Below are positions 1-6,020 of a stretch of 7,040 bases of DNA, piece after piece. This DNA comes from Pseudomonadales bacterium (GTDB lineage Bacteria > Pseudomonadota > Gammaproteobacteria > Pseudomonadales > DC-out160), in assembly GCA_016765265.1 (NCBI GenBank), contig JAESQG010000056.1, positions 1,967 to 9,006 on the forward strand, written 5' to 3'. Within the stretch, counting starts at the first letter, position 1, and the number at the start of each line of letters is the position of its first letter. The translations under genes and the position numbers were made by a program. The notes below the pieces were generated by a model. That model ran no database searches. It had not been told where the DNA came from and saw nothing but the letters and a program-made list of their open reading frames with translations.

Positions 1-1
1 A

Positions 2-376
2 GAAACAGAGCACTTACTTGAACAGTGGGGCAGATGGTGTCGTGCTGACGGTAATAGTATTGGTTTTCCAGGTATTGCCCCGTTCGCCAAAGAAATACCT
101 GATGGGTGGCCTGATCCGCCACAGTTAGCCATGATGACGGACGAGGAGGCGGGAGAAATAGAGAAATCTATGCTGTTGTTGAGAGAGTGTCATTTGTTGG
201 CATACAAAATATCAATACACCGTTATGTTGGGCGCAACACTTTGCTAATTGCGGCAACTAAAACTCAAGTTGGTTATTCGAAAGCGCGCGAGCTGTGGAA
301 ATTTGCCGTTTTTTTCAATATGGGAAATTTATACAAAAATATTACGCTGTCTTCGATGAAGCGAGCTGGCAAGTAA
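2..376 (+). CDS. Q: Phage antitermination protein Q (type 1 family), 5' end missing
   Basis: The frame is open from the left edge to a TAA at 374-376, giving 124 visible residues; the true start lies outside the window, so the internal ATG at 131 is not the start. The visible N-terminus carries the hallmark of the Phage_antitQ family: LLEQWGRWCRADG (about residues 5-17), followed by a Pro/Gly-rich stretch and an acidic DDE-like helix (MTDEEAGEIEKSM). Then come HRYVGRNTLLIAA and VGYSKARELW, which resemble the helix-turn-helix-like second half of these proteins. Q proteins load onto RNA polymerase at the late promoter and make it ignore terminators, switching on lysis and structural genes. The downstream genes here are of that kind and have intrinsic terminators before them. 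The family call comes from motif recognition, not a search. Whether the missing part is intact cannot be judged. Confidence 0.8.
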   Translation, partial: ETEHLLEQWGRWCRADGNSIGFPGIAPFAKEIPDGWPDPPQLAMMTDEEAGEIEKSMLLLRECHLLAYKISIHRYVGRNTLLIAATKTQVGYSKARELWKFAVFFNMGNLYKNITLSSMKRAGK

Positions 377-440
377 AAGTCGGCAGACTAAAGGGGATAA
401 CGTAACCTGTTTTAAGGTTCTGGATTGTAGAAAAAAGAGT

Positions 441-866
441 TTAGGAAATATCTGTTGGTTTTTCTAGGGCAGGCTTAATAAGTAAGGTGCTAGCTTTAGA
501 TAATTCTTTAAAGGTTCTATTTTTTTTGTCACCAACTATCAGAGCATGATAAGGGTCATCTGGCGTAGGGTCCGCTATAACAAACTGTGCTGGTTTCAGG
601 CTTCTAACAAATTTAACTCCTATCGCAGCGAGTCCAAATCCTTCAAAGTTTCTAATAGCATACTCGTGGACGTTGCCATCTTCTAGCAATTGTTTTTCTA
701 GAGTAACAGATAGTTCCCTTCCATCAGTTCTGTCTTTAAATGCCGCGCTGCTTGGCCTTACGGTTTGTGTTGACTGGTCAAATTTAAGCATATTTGGATT
801 GTTAGGGATTCTTCTTAATAAGCGATCTTCATCTGCAACATTAATATTGTCTTCAATAAGTAACAT
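441..866 (-). CDS. Uncharacterised 141-residue protein, third gene of reverse-strand operon
   Basis: I do not recognise a named family. The protein is 141 residues, soluble by appearance, with no signal peptide or membrane segment. Conserved-looking stretches are RRIP (18-21), RPSSAAFKD (37-45), ELSV (51-54) and DPTPDDPYHALIVGDK (99-114). The last ends in an Asp-Pro/His-Ala turn that could be functional. The start is an ATG at 864-866, eight bases after the TAG stop of the upstream gene (875-877). No good ribosome binding site precedes it, so translation probably depends on coupling to the 161-residue gene. It is the last gene of the three-gene reverse operon. Its 3' end lies 64 bases from the convergent Q gene, with a T-run just after the stop but no convincing hairpin before it. 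That it is a working partner of the two upstream products is inferred from gene order only. Confidence 0.72.
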   Translation of the reverse strand: MLLIEDNINVADEDRLLRRIPNNPNMLKFDQSTQTVRPSSAAFKDRTDGRELSVTLEKQLLEDGNVHEYAIRNFEGFGLAAIGVKFVRSLKPAQFVIADPTPDDPYHALIVGDKKNRTFKELSKASTLLIKPALEKPTDIS

Positions 867-874
867 AAGAAATT

Positions 875-1360
875 CTAATTATCGCGGGAACGTCTGTGTC
901 TAAGTGTAAGGGATTTTATTGCCTCACTTACCTTAGTTCTATCGTATCCGATCACTTCTTCCCATTGATTGTTGGGGTCATCTAGGTCTTCAAACAAAAC
1001 GATACAAGTACTTTGTGATTTTATTTCAACTTCAAGATCAATTCCGTAACAACTCCACTCCATCTGAATGTTGCCATTTGGTACTGGAAAAATATCTGGC
1101 ATGGGGGTATCTGAAAGTATCATTTCAATAGCGAAATCTAATGCCCCATAGAATGCGGGTTGTGATATTTTTTTGGCATTGTATCCATCCCAGTTTTCTG
1201 CAAGGGAGGATAAATCAGAAATTTTTTCTCTAATTTGCCTAATGACTTTCGGCGTATAGTTGCTTGTAAGAAGCTCTACTGAAGTGGCGTCCGACTCAGT
1301 ATAATTGTTATCTGTGAGGGTTTCATTAATAGGAGTTACTTTCCTCAGGGCCTGACTCAT
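875..1360 (-). CDS. Uncharacterised 161-residue NWDGY-motif protein, second gene of reverse-strand operon
   Basis: The protein has no named family that I can give, but it shows a pattern I associate with small hypothetical proteins of mobile regions. After a polar, probably disordered first 35 residues comes a helix (RQIREKISDLSSLA), then NWDGYNAKKIS at 56-66 and a second helix. A beta-rich segment follows (88-113), with PxIFPxPNGxIQMEW and DLEVEI as key parts. Its C-terminus is basic (RHRRSRDN). No membrane segment or signal peptide is seen. The ATG at 1358-1360 overlaps the TGA of the TIGR04255 gene (ATGA), and a good GGAAGGA ribosome binding site lies upstream inside that gene. The overlap argues for coupled expression in fixed ratio and possibly for a physical complex, but the sequence shows neither enzyme nor binding residues. 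It is very likely a real gene; its role is unknown. Confidence 0.75.
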   Translation of the reverse strand: MSQALRKVTPINETLTDNNYTESDATSVELLTSNYTPKVIRQIREKISDLSSLAENWDGYNAKKISQPAFYGALDFAIEMILSDTPMPDIFPVPNGNIQMEWSCYGIDLEVEIKSQSTCIVLFEDLDDPNNQWEEVIGYDRTKVSEAIKSLTLRHRRSRDN

Positions 1361-2178
1361 GTGCTATCTTCCTTCCAGAATTCATGCATCTTTGTGCTCG
1401 TTATTGATTTGAAGCTAGAATTTACGTTTTCTCTAATTAAATCTAGTGCAGAAAAAACACCATCACTTTGATTGCCAACGGGATGGCATCGTCCAACGAA
1501 TCGAAGAACGAAAATTTCAACACCATCTTGAGTTCGTCGGGCTTTTTCTATTGAGGTATATAAGCGACCGACAAAGTTTTCGCCTGATTTTATGATGTGG
1601 GTATAATTTAGTTTAAATGTTTCTAGCTCTATATTTTTATTAAAGAGGTCATCTCTTAACAAGTGTGGAAATACTTCTTCAATTGAACGGTTGCCAACTT
1701 CAATATGATTTACATACGTGGTCTCTAGCTGATCTACTTGAACCTCCGCTAAGTCATGCTCTTCTAAAAATTTTTTAAATAGAGCATATTCATGGCTAAT
1801 TGAGAGCCTCATTGTCGAGTAGCGAGGGTACTTACTGTCTTCACTGTGCTTTCTCCAATTCACTATCAGTCGATCCTTCTGAAATTGGACGAAATTCCCT
1901 TGATCTTGATCCATAAACATAATTCTGGGGATTGTCGGCTCGCTCGAAAAATGAACTGTTGGTGGGGCGTTAGTGGCTCGATTTACTAGCCCAGTTTTTT
2001 CAACGGAATGGACTACCGGGTCTTTGTGTTCAACTAAAGGATACCGGTCTTTATACTTGCCCCACAATAACCCAATGAAGCCAACATGGAAGTTTGGTAT
2101 TGGGTTGAATTGTATAGAAATGGCCACCTCGACTAAAGGTGGGTTTTTAAAAGATGGTTGTTGTGGGTCATCTCTCAT
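1357..2178 (-). CDS. TIGR04255 family protein, first gene of reverse-strand operon
   Basis: The 273-residue product matches the TIGR04255 family of sporadically distributed proteins by its pattern. NPPLVEVAISIQF lies at about residues 12-24, then GLLWGKYKDRYP. A central RIMFMDQDQGNFVQFQ and RLIVNWRK pair corresponds to the family's VQ and NW.K block. YPRYSTM follows, then VDQLETTYVNHIE. The length is near the usual roughly 250-280 residues, so it looks full length. No enzymatic function is established for the family to my knowledge, and I see no catalytic motif. The start is set at the ATG at 2176-2178, because GGCGAG sits six bases upstream; a TTG immediately before it (2179-2181) would add one residue. 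The gene leads a three-gene operon, overlaps the next gene by four bases, and has a plausible promoter about 110 bases upstream. It is probably phage cargo, since its strand opposes the late genes. Confidence 0.8.
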   Translation of the reverse strand: MRDDPQQPSFKNPPLVEVAISIQFNPIPNFHVGFIGLLWGKYKDRYPLVEHKDPVVHSVEKTGLVNRATNAPPTVHFSSEPTIPRIMFMDQDQGNFVQFQKDRLIVNWRKHSEDSKYPRYSTMRLSISHEYALFKKFLEEHDLAEVQVDQLETTYVNHIEVGNRSIEEVFPHLLRDDLFNKNIELETFKLNYTHIIKSGENFVGRLYTSIEKARRTQDGVEIFVLRFVGRCHPVGNQSDGVFSALDLIRENVNSSFKSITSTKMHEFWKEDST

Positions 2179-2249
2179 CAAATGCTCGCCTACAAGGTTT
2201 AATTCTTTGATTCCCTTTTATTAGAGTAGTTCCAAAAAACTAATCTTCT

Positions 2250-2259
2250 CTTGTACAAG
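2250..2259. promoter_or_regulatory. Perfect 10-base palindrome in the leader of the cargo operon
   Basis: CTTGTACAAG reads the same on both strands. It lies about 70 bases before the TIGR04255 start and about 30 bases after the predicted transcription start. A dimeric repressor or an RNA hairpin could use it. A 10-base palindrome can arise by chance, so the call is weak. Confidence 0.25.
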
Positions 2260-2283
2260 TTTTAATCTTATTTGGGGGGCGAC

Positions 2284-2298
2284 ATAACATACTGTTAT
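2284..2298. promoter_or_regulatory. Inverted repeat overlapping the leftward -10 region (possible operator)
   Basis: ATAACA-TAC-TGTTAT has two perfect 6-base arms around a 3-base centre. It covers the expected start of transcription and part of the -10 box of the leftward promoter at 2296-2324. A repressor bound here would block that promoter. The binding protein is not visible in the window. Confidence 0.4.
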
Positions 2299-2324
2299 AT
2301 AGATAATATCCCACAATCTAGCAA
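2296..2324 (-). promoter_or_regulatory. Predicted sigma-70 promoter of the reverse-strand cargo operon
   Basis: On the minus strand, TTGCTA (2324-2319) is followed after exactly 17 bases by TATATA (2301-2296). The match is 4 of 6 bases at -35 and reasonable at -10. Transcription would start near 2289 and leave a leader of about 110 bases before the ATG at 2178. It is the best promoter-like arrangement I found in the gap facing the operon. Confidence 0.45.
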
Positions 2325-2435
2325 GCTGGGTATTTTTGTCTTTACTCTGGATTGACACGGTCTTTATAAGTTAAATGCCCATATATATCAATCCTTAATA
2401 CTCATATCCCTTTAGGTGTTTGTATTATTTTATTA

Positions 2436-2464
2436 TTGACATTATCAATCAAGAACCCTACCGT
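2436..2464 (+). promoter_or_regulatory. Candidate late promoter (pR'-like) upstream of the lysis-type genes
   Basis: A perfect -35 hexamer TTGACA (2436-2441) is followed after 17 bases by TACCGT (2459-2464), which keeps the key T, A and final T of a -10 box. Transcription would start near 2471, about 40 bases before an intrinsic terminator. That is the promoter-terminator spacing logic of Q-dependent late promoters. The -10 is weak, and the identification as the Q target is inference from layout. A -10-like TACCCT at 2471-2476 could act as the early pause signal these promoters need. Confidence 0.4.
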
Positions 2465-2476
2465 TACAGCTACCCT

Positions 2477-2491
2477 GGGGAAATCATCCCC
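2477..2491 (+). other. Small GC hairpin in the late leader
   Basis: GGGGA-AATCA-TCCCC forms a 5-base-pair stem with a 5-base loop just after the predicted late transcription start. No T-run follows, so it is not a terminator. It could affect pausing or leader RNA structure. Confidence 0.3.
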
Positions 2492-2511
2492 CCAACGAGA
2501 ATAAATTGATC

Positions 2512-2538
2512 AAGGCTGCCAAATTGGTGGCCTTTTTT
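2512..2538 (+). terminator. Intrinsic terminator before the lysis-type genes (tR'-like)
   Basis: AAGGCTGCC (2512-2520) pairs with GGTGGCCTT (2526-2534) over nine base pairs, including two G-U pairs, around the loop AAATT. A run of six T follows at 2533-2538. The T-run is on the plus strand only, so it stops rightward transcription. It lies 23 bases before the DUF5675 start, so downstream expression needs readthrough, as Q would provide. Confidence 0.75.
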
Positions 2539-2561
2539 GTGCCCCGCCTTAATGGAATCAC

Positions 2562-2954
2562 ATGCTGATAAAACGAAGCTATCTGCCTAACTGTACGTTG
2601 GCGGAGTTAATCTGTGATGATTTGGAATTAGCAACGATAGAGCGCCCATGGAAGAATAACGCGCCATACATTAGTTGTATTCCTGAAGGTGAATATCTTT
2701 GCGTTAGGTACTCAAGCAAGAAGTACCCAAACACGTTTGAAATAACGAATGTACCGGGTAGGTCAAAAATCCTGTTCCACAAAGGCAATTATGCAAGGAA
2801 TGTTAAAGGCTGTTTAGCCGTTGGATTACGGATTGACCCGAAGCGATTCCAGGTAAATAAAAGCAAGAAGGGGTTTGGTTTGCTTATGGAGTATCTGGAA
2901 GACCTAGAGTCTTTCAATGTATTTATTACCCACAATTTTCCGGAGTATCCATGA
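2562..2954 (+). CDS. DUF5675 family phage protein
   Basis: The 130-residue product fits the DUF5675 family through TIERPWKNN (25-33), SCIPEGEY (38-45), GRSKILFHKGNY (66-77) and KGCLAVG (82-88). The length matches the single domain. There is no signal peptide or membrane segment. The family's function is not established. The gene occupies the usual lysis-cassette position, directly upstream of a holin. The H-x-GN...GC pattern loosely recalls the His/Cys active site of L,D-transpeptidase-like cell wall enzymes, which is only a suggestion. The ATG at 2562 has a modest GGA five bases upstream. Its TGA overlaps the holin ATG by four bases (ATGA), so the two are translationally coupled. The family call is confident; an enzymatic role is not. 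Confidence 0.88.
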   Translation: MLIKRSYLPNCTLAELICDDLELATIERPWKNNAPYISCIPEGEYLCVRYSSKKYPNTFEITNVPGRSKILFHKGNYARNVKGCLAVGLRIDPKRFQVNKSKKGFGLLMEYLEDLESFNVFITHNFPEYP

Positions 2955-3364
2955 GCTTATCGATTGCTGCGGGTGTTGGTCTGGTAAAATCGTTTTTGCC
3001 CGGTGTGTTTAATGTCATCGATAAGGCCGTTGAGGATAAAGACCAGGCCGCAAAGCTAAAAAGCGAGATTCAATTAAGCATTTTAAGCCACAACTCTAAA
3101 GCTATGGAGACGGCGGCCGGTGTTGTGATCGCCGAGGCTCAAGGGCATAGCTGGTTACAAAGAAATTGGCGGCCTCTGTTAATGCTGGTATTTGCTGGAT
3201 TACTAGTAGCCCGATGGTTCGGGTTGACCGAAGAGATTGACGTGGCGCTAGAAATAGAGCTGATGCAACTCCTAAAGATTGGGATAGGCGGTTATGTTGT
3301 CGGGCGCTCGGGTGAAAAAATTGCTGATGCGTATTTGAAAACACAGAAATCTATGGACGGTTGA
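2951..3364 (+). CDS. Phage holin, three-TM family (GTA_holin_3TM-like)
   Basis: The 137-residue product carries the family signature AEAQGHSWLQRNWRPLLML at about 61-79. It has an amphipathic N-terminal segment (1-22), a charged middle (26-40), one clear membrane segment at about 75-90 and a second hydrophobic, glycine-rich one at about 104-118. Holins of this family are thought to open the inner membrane at the timed end of infection, letting the cell-wall enzyme out. The start ATG overlaps the DUF5675 stop and has CGGAG five bases upstream, so it has its own ribosome binding site as well as coupling. The following gene starts 23 bases after the stop. Length and motif suggest an intact gene. 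Function is inferred from family membership. Confidence 0.88.
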   Translation: MSLSIAAGVGLVKSFLPGVFNVIDKAVEDKDQAAKLKSEIQLSILSHNSKAMETAAGVVIAEAQGHSWLQRNWRPLLMLVFAGLLVARWFGLTEEIDVALEIELMQLLKIGIGGYVVGRSGEKIADAYLKTQKSMDG

Positions 3365-3387
3365 AGCGGATACTTGAGGATTTGATA

Positions 3388-3705
3388 ATGCCAGGTGCAG
3401 ATAAACAAGACAGCAAATCGATAGCAAGAGAGGCGGCACAGCTGGCGCTTAGACTCCACACTGAGCAAACACGAGAGCAAATCAAACAGATTGCCAAGGA
3501 AGACGCCCAAGAAGCGGTTAAAGAGTTCCACGAGCGATACGATTTACACGCTGAAGACTGGGTGTTTTTGAAAGAACTACGGATTGCTCACAAGAATACG
3601 AGCTCCTGGGTTAAGAAGCTCTTAATCATAGCGCTGCTCACCATTTCGCTGAGCTTTGGCGCTGATGCCATCGTCAATGAACTGAAGATTATTTTTCATA
3701 AGTAG
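3388..3705 (+). CDS. Small phage membrane protein with C-terminal TM segment
   Basis: The 105-residue product is unrecognised at the name level. Residues 8-50 are helical, charged and rich in Ala, Glu and Gln (SIAREAAQLALRLH, then EQIKQIAKEDAQEAVKEF), probably a coiled coil. LHAEDWVFLKELRIAHKN follows, then WVKK and a single membrane segment at about 78-96. The short tail ends KIIFHK. The ATG at 3388 is chosen because GAGGA sits seven bases upstream; a TTG at 3361 would add nine residues but lacks such a site and overlaps the holin stop. The layout of a soluble helical domain plus one anchor, right after the holin, recalls the DUF6127-type small proteins found near phage holins. An antiholin or spanin-like accessory role is possible. 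No lipobox is present, so it is not an o-spanin. Confidence 0.78.
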   Translation: MPGADKQDSKSIAREAAQLALRLHTEQTREQIKQIAKEDAQEAVKEFHERYDLHAEDWVFLKELRIAHKNTSSWVKKLLIIALLTISLSFGADAIVNELKIIFHK

Positions 3706-3731
3706 AAAATTTAACCAAACACACCGACCCT

Positions 3732-3755
3732 AGCCGCCTAACCAGCGGCTTTTTT
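3732..3755 (+). terminator. Intrinsic terminator between lysis-type genes and tail-fibre genes
   Basis: AGCCGC (3732-3737) pairs perfectly with GCGGCT (3745-3750) around the loop CTAACCA, followed by six T at 3750-3755. It ends only 15 bases before the GTG of the next gene, so that gene again needs readthrough transcription or a promoter not seen here. Confidence 0.85.
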
Positions 3756-3770
3756 ATTTGAGGCACTAAA

Positions 3771-6020
3771 GTGGCGCTAATTACCCAGGCATTCACCATT
3801 AATCCCGCAGCCGATGCGGTGCGCCGCTCTATTGACCCTAATGGCATTTTTGGGGGTGGTACAAGCAAGACAGAAACCACCGCTCCCACCGTCTCATTGT
3901 TTACCGCGTTAGACCAAGAAATCACAAAGGGTGCTCCTTATACCGCCACGTTCACTTCCGACTTTGCTGGGCACTGGGATATTAAGGCACCTTTTGATGG
4001 ATATAGCGTGGCGGTTTCAAGTGATGCGAAAACGGCGACAATAACATGGGTGACACCGGCAATAATGCGCGGGGAGAGTTTTCATATTACGGCTAAATGT
4101 CGAAATTCAGCAGGCGAGGGTTTCGGTTTTGATCGAGTTCATGTTGGCGTTAACGCGGTTTTATTCGCTGGCCCTGGTAAAACGTATGCCGATCTTGAGG
4201 CGGCTTTCGCTGTCATGTCACAAGCGGATACGATTGTACTAAGCGATGGCACATACCTTGGCGATAGTAAAAATGTAATTAGACTAGATGGCACTAGCGC
4301 CACACAAATTAGAATGCCAAAGAGCGGCACTTACACGACAGATAATAGCGGGCTCGATCCTGTACACACGATCACTAATATGACTACAGTTATGAGTGAG
4401 ACGCCGTTTGGTGTCGTGTTAGATAAGCAGGGTTTAGCAGGTAATGGTATTGAGTTGGTAGGAAATACTCCGCTTGAAAATTATGAACAAACTACTATGG
4501 GTTGGTCTAGTTTTCATTTGCTCGCGTCAGGAACCGATCGCAGGGGAATTAAAATAGCCGGTTTTGTGGTGAAAGAAAGTCAGGGCACAGGGATATGGGT
4601 AATGCATTGTGACCATATCCAATTGCAATATTCGTGCGCGTTCAATAATGGTGTTGGATTCACTAGCGGCGATAATAATGTGATGAGCATTGCGATCCAA
4701 AACTCTACCGACTGTTTGTCAGAATATAGTTTTGGTTTTGGAGAAGGGCGCTATAAAGTATCGACATATCAATGTAAGCGCACCGCAATACGGCGTGGCC
4801 TTGGCCGACAAGATCAGCGACTAGGTGCTGACCCTATGGCACTTGTAAATATGTACAGACAGAGAGATGGCGTTTGCCAGAACTACTTGCATATAGACTC
4901 GGATACCTACGAGTTTTGGGACCCCGCAGGCGGAAGCGGAAACATTAGTTTCGGGTTTGCAGCGACGGGCGTTAATGGTTATCCCAAAAACGGCAAATTT
5001 GACAGAGTTGGCGGACTTAATAATGAGTGTGGCTTGTGGTTTAACGATGGCTACGATAACGCTAATGGCTACCAGGGATTTTTATTCAAAGATGTATGGG
5101 GGCATGATTTAAGTATTCCTCAAAATGCGTTATGCACAGACGGGCCGATGAGAGTAGAGAATTTCACGCTTAGCGAAATCGACGGTTTAGGGTTGCCAGG
5201 AGCATCAGTTACTAATTTCTTTTGGAACTATCGGAGCGAGCAAGATTTAAAGCGCGGGGTTATCAAAAACGTGGGCTGGAATGGCACCGTTGCCGTTGAT
5301 CAAGGTTCGCTAGCTTTTGCCGGTGCTGGGGGTGTTGACACATTTTGGAGTTTTCAGGACGGCTACCTATACGGCTTTCAAACCACAATAAGCGGCGGGG
5401 GAACGGTAACAGTAGCCAATGTCGATCAAGTTAACGACCCTGGCACCCGTGGCTATGACTATCTTGGCCGAATTGAAGAAGGCTCAGTTATCAATGCAGA
5501 GGGTTATGGCGCTCGTGATTTTTACTCTTGTGTTGGTAAAGCTGGGACCTTTTATGGCGAGAGTGATTACGAGTTAGAAAGTGATGAGCAGTGGTTGGAA
5601 AAATCGTGTTATGAATTGATTCGTCCCTTTTTCAGAGATCACTCATACACCGGAGCAACGCGAACACTAGGCACACAAACACTATCAGGGAATCGCGGGT
5701 GGTGTAGAGACGATGATGATTTATTGGATTACATTACATCGTACACAGGCAAAATCCCTTTATTAAGTTGCAGGGCTTCATCAGTTGGGACGGCAGCGCT
5801 AATAACTTGGAAATATCCAGCATCAAAGCATCAATCCAACATTACCGGCATTAAAATCTTTTTGGATGGGGAGCTAGCGGGTACAGCATCGGCCACAGCC
5901 TACGGTTTAGCGTTAACGGGATTAGTGACTAGCCACACTTTCAAAGTGCAATGCGTTTTGGTTGACAGCGTTAAGGGGGACAGCGGGCTAAGCGCTCCTG
6001 TCTTTATGGCAATAAACTAA
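3771..6020 (+). CDS. Beta-helix tail-fibre/tail-spike-like protein with Ig-like and FN3-like ends
   Basis: The 749-residue product starts at a GTG with GAGG seven bases upstream. After a short N-terminal segment ending in FGGG (27-30), residues about 40-127 look like an Ig-like beta-sandwich (APTVSLF through DRVHVGV). FAGPGKTYADLEAAF (132-146) and DTIVLSDGTY open a right-handed parallel beta-helix region of pectin-lyase type. It extends to roughly residue 560 and has many short Asn/Gly turns. The last 85 or so residues (LLSCRASSVGTAALITW through SAPVFMAIN) resemble a fibronectin type III domain. No signal peptide is seen, as expected for a virion protein assembled in the cytoplasm. Such proteins bind or degrade host surface polysaccharide at the tail tip. 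I cannot point to catalytic residues, so binding versus cleavage is open. It overlaps the next gene by one base (TAATG). Confidence 0.82.
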   Translation: MALITQAFTINPAADAVRRSIDPNGIFGGGTSKTETTAPTVSLFTALDQEITKGAPYTATFTSDFAGHWDIKAPFDGYSVAVSSDAKTATITWVTPAIMRGESFHITAKCRNSAGEGFGFDRVHVGVNAVLFAGPGKTYADLEAAFAVMSQADTIVLSDGTYLGDSKNVIRLDGTSATQIRMPKSGTYTTDNSGLDPVHTITNMTTVMSETPFGVVLDKQGLAGNGIELVGNTPLENYEQTTMGWSSFHLLASGTDRRGIKIAGFVVKESQGTGIWVMHCDHIQLQYSCAFNNGVGFTSGDNNVMSIAIQNSTDCLSEYSFGFGEGRYKVSTYQCKRTAIRRGLGRQDQRLGADPMALVNMYRQRDGVCQNYLHIDSDTYEFWDPAGGSGNISFGFAATGVNGYPKNGKFDRVGGLNNECGLWFNDGYDNANGYQGFLFKDVWGHDLSIPQNALCTDGPMRVENFTLSEIDGLGLPGASVTNFFWNYRSEQDLKRGVIKNVGWNGTVAVDQGSLAFAGAGGVDTFWSFQDGYLYGFQTTISGGGTVTVANVDQVNDPGTRGYDYLGRIEEGSVINAEGYGARDFYSCVGKAGTFYGESDYELESDEQWLEKSCYELIRPFFRDHSYTGATRTLGTQTLSGNRGWCRDDDDLLDYITSYTGKIPLLSCRASSVGTAALITWKYPASKHQSNITGIKIFLDGELAGTASATAYGLALTGLVTSHTFKVQCVLVDSVKGDSGLSAPVFMAIN

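Larger units (their letters stand above)
2182..2561. other. Divergent regulatory gap between cargo operon and late genes
   Basis: This 380-base AT-rich stretch has no convincing gene on either strand. It separates the leftward cargo operon from the rightward lysis-type genes. It holds, from left to right: the ribosome binding site of the TIGR04255 gene, a perfect 10-base palindrome (2250-2259), a 15-base inverted repeat overlapping a leftward promoter (2284-2298), the promoter itself (2296-2324), a rightward promoter candidate (2436-2464), a small hairpin (2477-2491) and an intrinsic terminator (2512-2538). These are listed separately. Confidence 0.7.

Noticed and set aside
131..376. ATG at 131 as the start of a separate 81-residue gene
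   Set aside because: The frame is open without stops to the left edge, and the upstream residues carry the Q-family motif, so 131 is internal to the Q gene.
404..419. AACCT/AGGTT hairpin as a terminator between Q and the reverse operon
   Set aside because: The stem has only five base pairs and no T-run follows on either strand.
673..903. Plus-strand open frame across the 141-residue gene
   Set aside because: It is antisense to a better-supported gene and shows no family motif.
1973..2224. Plus-strand open frame opposite the start of the TIGR04255 gene
   Set aside because: It is the shadow of a gene with recognisable family motifs and has no support of its own.
2352..2357. Another perfect TTGACA as a -35 box for a rightward promoter
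   Set aside because: No acceptable -10 hexamer lies 15-19 bases downstream.
2579..2788. Minus-strand open frame inside DUF5675, and similar antisense frames in the holin and fibre genes
   Set aside because: All lie inside well-supported genes on the other strand and have no ribosome binding site or motif that stands out.
3361..3387. TTG at 3361 as the start of the small membrane protein
   Set aside because: The ATG at 3388 has a strong GAGGA ribosome binding site at good spacing, while the TTG has none and overlaps the holin stop.
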